A stretch of DNA of 64,000 nucleotides from Seriola aureovittata. Lineage: Eukaryota; Chordata; Actinopteri; Carangiformes; Carangidae. Under the pieces are notes generated by a model. The model was not told where the DNA came from, made no database searches, and saw only the letters and a program-made list of their open reading frames with translations. The translations under genes were made by a program, and so were the position numbers. Shown here in pieces: positions 58,456 through 64,000 of the stretch. The stretch's first letter is position 1; every line of letters starts with the position of its first letter. The stretch lies in assembly GCF_021018895.1 (NCBI RefSeq), contig NC_079364.1:32339701-32403700 (forward strand). Direction: 5' to 3'.

Positions 58456-61400
58456 GAAAACCTGACTATTAGTAATTATCAGTTCTATGCAAAGGCTGTA
58501 AAGTGCCTGACTGGAATTAATTAGTTGCTTTCTATACGGTGTCATAAGTGAACTGATTCACCCAGTATCCTAAAGTTAATTTAATAGTTTTATCATATTA
58601 TCACCATACAACATGTTTTACCCCTCCCCTTAAAATGTACCATGTTTACTCAGAGTACTTAACTGACTGACTACTTTTATCTGAGAACATTTTTACACAG
58701 TGATTTTACTTTTACTGTTGTAAAACATCTTTTCAGTAACAGTAGTTTGTGACCGTTCATGTGCTGACACGCTGACGTCAGTGTGGTCCTATTTCCAGTC
58801 AGTTTCTGTTACTGGCAGAGTTTATTGCTGCTCTCTCTGAACACAGTTAATGTTGCCGTTTTCTTCATCACAGTGTCTAAGTACCTGCTGTACATTTAAA
58901 CTTAAACTAGTTCTGCTGCAGCACTCAGAGCTCTCTGCTCCTTTTAGTGACTTAATTCAGCTGTTGTTTACATGCTACTCAGATAAGCTAGTTACTTTAG
59001 CTTAGCAGTTAGCACTAGCCTCTCTCCCTCTTTCTCTCTCTTGCTCAGTCTGTCTTGGACCAACAGATTAACTTGTTCATCAGAGTGTGGTGTTGTAACT
59101 TCAGTGTAGAGGATTGTGAGGTTTATTACAACTGAAACAACAGTTAGTTCCGACCAAGTAATTTAATTCAGCGAGAGTCATTCTATGAGTGCTAATGTAG
59201 AGTACAACAGCACTGGGACTTCTAACTACATGTATCACTCTGCTCTACAGGTGTTCTATTAGTATTTCCAGAAATAACATTTGATTATTATTATTAATGA
59301 TGTCTGGTCGTCAGGAGAGGATGAAGCGGAAAAGCCTTGATATTTCAGCACACACCTGAAGTAACGTGTAGACGAAGTAGCATGCTAGTGTACACTGTGC
59401 AGGACAGGAAAATGTTGGTGTTGCTTAGCAACAGTCCAGTTGCGTATCAGTTTGTGTTGGCAGAGTGGTGACTACAGCCTGAGGCAGGCAGCTGCATCAG
59501 AGCCAAAGCAGCCATTTTTTAATTAATCTATTTAATCGGTTAAAAAAAACAAAAAACGATACAGATAATCAGAAAATGTTGAATATTACTGGCTAGGCCG
59601 ATAATCAGTCAATACCAACCTCCTATCCACCATCCACCCAGTGATGGAGAAGGATGCTGTACTGATGCACCACCTTCTCTTGTGACCTGTAGACAGAAGG
59701 AAGAAAAAATCAGTTGTAGTAAATTTGTTACTGAAACAGGTCATAGGGTCACCAAAACATCAGAATCTGTTCTCTGGGAACCAGGAAGACCAAACTGACA
59801 TAGACTGACCAGTCCATATCTGAATAATACTCAGCAGGTTGAACCCACCACCAACCCACCAGATTCTGTTGTCCCTGTTGTCTTCTGCTTCAGCTGCAGA
59901 ACCTGGACTGGTGTCTCACAGAGAGCTGTGGTTCTGAATCCTCTGTCCTTTGCAGTAACTTCTTCTGACCTGGATGTTTCTGGTCTTCATGTGAAGTGAC
60001 CCAAGTCACTGGGACTGGACTGGACTGCTCACTGGACCAGGTCGCCACTGCCCAGCTCAATGGCTGTTTCATAAAATCAAGTGAGATTCAGTGACACCTG
60101 ATGGTTAGACTCCTGTACCACTTCCAGAGGACCTCTGGTACAGAACCATCTTAAACATAAAACTAACATATTTATAACTGTCCATATTTTATAATGGTCA
60201 AAACATATGAAACTGATTTAATATCTTACATTTTCTGTCTTTATGTATTTTACTGATAGCCTTGTCTGAATAGTGTGGAGTATATAAACGACTCTTCCTC
60301 GGCTGTGATGCTGCGGACTTCTAATCCTGTAAAGAGGTAATCCTGCGGCCTTTTAAAAGATCTGCTAAGTCCTTTAGCCCAACTAGCTGCTCCCTCACAA
60401 TTCACTGCACATTAAAAAGCTGACAGCTTCACCTCTGATCCCGAGGCTGCATCTGCCCGTCTGCATCTGCCCGTCAGCCTGCTGCAGTGTTACTGCTGCA
60501 CAGCTGGACTCTACTGAGAACACAGGGATTACAACACACAACTGTTGTCTCCTCAAATCCCCAAACACTTGTACATGCATATAGACCACATATAGATTCT
60601 CACACACACATACACACACACACACACACATACTCCCTGAGGACTTCCATTCATCTACACATAATGTGAATTATATTCATCCTGGAGCTTTTATAGGTCA
60701 GAGCCAAAGAGCAGATATCTTTAGTCTGAGTTACACAACCTGGGATTTAAATAGAAACATCTTCAGTTTCAGTGGACAGGAAGTTAAATAATACATAAAT
60801 CACCTCTTTAACTATTTATTCTGGGAATTTTTATTCTCCTTTGTGTTATTTTATCCAAAATGTCTGTAAATATTAACCTTTGTCACATCACCTCATCCTC
60901 ACAGTGGCAGAGGCAGGACCTGCTCTCTTCTCTCACACAGTTAACAGTCTATACAGTTTGTGTCAGATGACTTCTCTGTTCTGAGCAACTTTTTTCAGAT
61001 TTGCCGGATGGCAAATATGGAGGACCAGGGATGTCACAAGAAAAGTAGTAGAGCGTTTCCTTGATTTCATATTTTAATAGGCAATAAAAAAAGGAAGTGT
61101 CAAAAGAATTTAATAAATGAATGATTAATCTATCATAAATACTTAGTTTTTCAAATTCTATTATTTATTCCTGACTTAATAAATGTATTTATAAATGGTT
61201 TATTTATTTAATGAGAGTTTTATGCTGTATTAGTAAATCCATTTTTATAGCTGAATTAATTATATTAATATAATCATAGTTGAATAGATACAAAGTACAG
61301 TGTGTTACATCTTAGTAGTAAAATAAAAGCTGTGTCTTAGTTCAGAGGCCACATTCTTTGGAAGACCTCCGTAGACCACATAGACCATGAAGGCTGATCT

Positions 61401-63081
61401 GAAATAAGATCGTCTGGTCTGTGGAGGATTTCCTGTTTTTATCCTCAGCTTCTGCAGTCTGGAGTATTCTCTTTTAGAAAAGTGATTCATCTCTGGCACA
61501 CGATGAATCTTGGAATAAGTTTCCTTGCATCAGAAGCGAAGGGCGCATTTGAAGGAGGCTTTGAAATGGGACGGCCTCGTCTTCAGACGCAGCCTCTGAG
61601 GAATGCGTTTCCTGAACTGAGACCAAATCGCTGTCATTCTCATCACAGAAGCTGTATCTGTTGTTTTTCCACTGGTTGTCACAGCTTGTCCTTAATTTGT
61701 CATGTGTGTATGTGTCCTCTACACCTGATGAACTGAATGTAGACACCGTCTGCTCTGTGATTTCAGTCATCTTCAGTCATTAAATAAAGGATCTTGTCTC
61801 CACTAGAAGATGAAGCCTCCTGCTGATATGAAACAATGACTCTCCATCCTCTCAGTCTTTATAACACCTGTCTCCACACAGCGCTCAGGGCACCTTCAGA
61901 GGCTGTGTCCTCTGAGACATAGAGCCTGTGGACGTAGCAGTGAGTTAGCAGTTGGAGGGAACCACAGCAGGGACTGACACTGTGTGCTCAGTGCCCAGGG
62001 GAAGAGAGTGGAGTGATCAGGGAAATGGCTGCAAAGGGGGCAGGAAACGTTTATTGCCCCTGTGATTTATGGATTATGGGTTTTTAATGGTTTGCTGTGT
62101 ACGCCTGCAGATTTTTCTGGGAGAGAGGAATCTGTATCTCAGTGCAGGGCCACAAAAAGAAAATGACGTCTCCATTTTCCTCCTGTAACAAGGTCAACCA
62201 CTCTGTGCCCAGCTTCTCCTCTGAGGGGCTCATGAGTTCATTTATTCCCTGGATGTGTTTTAAATATGTCATGTGACATGTATGACCGGTTCGGTGACTG
62301 CTGGACAGGAGGTGTCAGCAACCAGCTTCTACCACAAGCAATCAGCAGTGATCATCGGGACAGGAATTATTCTGTAGATCTGGTCTGTGGTTATGTACCG
62401 GATTGGTCCACAACATTTGTTTTGACATCCACGTTTATATGTCAGATTTGCACGTCTTAAGACAACATAATATGACGATTTTGACTTCATTCCTTTGCTC
62501 ACCAACAGCTCTAAACAAACTGTCTGTGTCCATCGATGTTTCAAACAGAGGTGATGATGCCTTCATGTACACCATCCAAGATCTGTCTTCACCCCTTCTA
62601 TCAAGTTTCCTTACAGAGGAAAATGCATTATTTTTGGTGCAGATTTTTTTAACTTGAAACATGCAACATGCTGAAACATTTGTCGACGCAGCACAGCATT
62701 AAATATCAGGAGTGCCATGTGTTTGACGCTCTACGCCGCCTGTCAATGAGTGCTTCCCAGTCTCAGAGCAGTAGAGGTATGTATTACTGATGTGTCGGTT
62801 GTGAACGAGCTGGCTCTTTAAAGTGAACGATGGGAGCCGGCTCCTGTCCGAGAGCCGTTTTTTTGTATTGTAAATTAATACAAGGCAGACCTCAAGATTT
62901 TACTTGGAATAAATTACTACTGCAAACTAAAATAATCCTAACAGTGTTTAAAAGGTCAAATCATGGCTTTAGAGAAATGTTTTTTTCTCCCTTCCCGCTC
63001 TCAGCAGGGAACAGGTGTGCAGCCACAAACTGAGCAGATCAATACTCAGGGTATATACCGTATATATGTATGTATATATAT
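58456..63081. other. Intergenic, repeat traces only
   Basis: At 59515-59625 there is a fragment typical of a dispersed fish repeat (TAATCGGTTAAAAAAAAC, then GGCCGATAATCAGTC). A CA run lies at 60602-60630. 61030-61290 is very AT-rich. No exon is supported. Confidence 0.4.
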
Positions 63082-63279
63082 TGTCACAGCCTGGCTCAGC
63101 TGCTGGACAACCAGAAAGGGGCGACAACACAAGTTGGCATATAAAGTCCAACAATTTCTTTAGAAAAAAGGAAAACTAGACGTAGGCCGACCAATAACTA
63201 AAGAACAGAAGAAAGGCCACAGCTGCCATCAGGTCAGCTGGGAGCGCTGGATCACCGACGACACTGACAGCCAGAGCAC

Positions 63280-63341
<62 letters not shown>

Positions 63342-63479
63342 ATGGGAATGCCTTTATGGTGCACACCGGGCCCAGGTGTAGCACATCAGGCTGATGAGAT
63401 CCATGTATTCAGCATCTGAAAAGGGAAAACAACAAAAAGAAACAAGGACAACTAGTGCCCTGGTGGAGGGGTCGTCACA
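63082..63479. mobile_element. Candidate solo LTR with a (GA)n run
   Basis: It starts TGTCACAGCC and ends GGTCGTCACA (TG...CA ends), 398 bp, with ATAT on both sides as a possible 4-bp duplication in TA-rich DNA. A (GA)n run of about 50 bp lies at 63284-63335. Orientation is probably minus. Confidence 0.5.
63284..63335. repeat. (GA)n microsatellite
   Basis: About 26 uninterrupted GA units. Confidence 0.95.
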
Positions 63480-63773
63480 ATATGTATAATGTATCATTCA
63501 CGGACAGTGAATACCGTGTGACACTGCTTCAAGGACCAGGTTGGTCATAACTGTGAACAATAACCTCAGTGCTGATAATGTCAGTCTGTTTATTTCCTCT
63601 GGTGGTAGTCACCAACACTGTGGCCTGCAGGGGCTGCTGGGCGGGGCACTGAAGAAGCTTTAAATACTGACACATATTTAACTTTAAAAGCCAGAGCAGC
63701 ACTGGAGAGAAACTCCTGTTCCCTCAAGACCTGCACCAAACTAATGTCAAAACATCTCCAGAATAGCATAGGG

Positions 63774-63802
63774 TTTGTGTCTGTGTGTGTGTGTGTGTTT
63801 GT

Positions 63803-63846
<44 letters not shown>
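63774..63846. repeat. (GT)n microsatellite
   Basis: GT run of about 70 bp with TTTG and TCTG interruptions. No gene is seen between 63480 and the window end. Confidence 0.9.
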
Positions 63847-63849
<3 letters not shown>

Positions 63850-64000
63850 CGTGTGTGCATGTGAGTGTGAGTGTGTGTGTGTGCTCTGAGATGCTGACAC
63901 CAGAGTCCTGGTCCATAAAAAGAAGCACTCTGAGGAGAGTCTGGCTCAAACTGAATAAACACTCACATGAATTCTTGGTCAGCTCTGTCCTACTCTGTGT

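Noticed and set aside
1..64000. CRISPR array, operon, defence island or phage system
   Set aside because: Regularly spaced repeats here are microsatellites and a simple satellite, genes are intron-split, and all recognisable domains are vertebrate or transposon domains.

Overview
This window is vertebrate nuclear DNA, most likely from a spiny-rayed teleost fish. It has intron-split genes, long CA/GT, GATA and TAA microsatellites, and a dense mix of Tc1/mariner, hAT, L2-, L1- and I-type LINE, Ty3/Gypsy and tRNA-SINE remains. There are no operons, Shine-Dalgarno sites, CRISPR arrays or other prokaryotic systems. Most of the sequence is intron or intergenic DNA made of decayed repeats, and most open frames are chance or transposon frames.

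Two genic units are well supported, both on the minus strand. (1) At 567-15428 there is a split secreted or receptor-type gene. It has a signal-peptide exon (15386-15428), a 33-bp exon (9217-9249), an exon for the first third of a von Willebrand factor A domain with a MIDAS motif (6765-6914), an exon for the last part of a VWA domain (3632-3778), and two SRCR-domain exons (935-1244 and 567-848). All junctions I could place are phase 1. The central VWA exon was not found and the first SRCR exon has a frame disruption, so the locus looks decayed or mis-assembled. (2) At 47088-49435 there is a complete two-exon uqcrfs1 gene for the Rieske iron-sulfur protein of respiratory complex III, with both Fe-S motifs and a promoter carrying two CRE-like sites. 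A possible third gene start is a signal-peptide exon at 33864-33970. A weak plus-strand exon pair lies at 37447-37787.

Layout: 1-15.4 kb holds the SRCR/VWA gene, whose introns are loaded with transposons (nested L1/L2/Tc1 block at 9.4-13.4 kb; an inverted-repeat MITE at 8.5 kb). 15.4-47 kb is mostly gene-poor repeat DNA: L2 tails, a hAT fragment, solo LTRs, an I-clade LINE fragment, a hAT MITE, and a 10-bp-period satellite at 42.6-43.7 kb split by a solo LTR that carries GC boxes. 47-49.6 kb is uqcrfs1, with an (ATATT)n array beside its promoter. 49.7-64 kb is again repeat-rich: L1 fragment, a SINE with an exact 12-bp target duplication, and a Gypsy/L2/LTR nest at 54.7-58.5 kb.

No new multi-gene system is evident. 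The points most worth following are the unusual SRCR/VWA locus with loss of one specific disulfide pair, the orphan signal-peptide exon, the LTR carrying Sp1-type boxes inside a helical-period satellite, and the clear record of nested transposon insertion.
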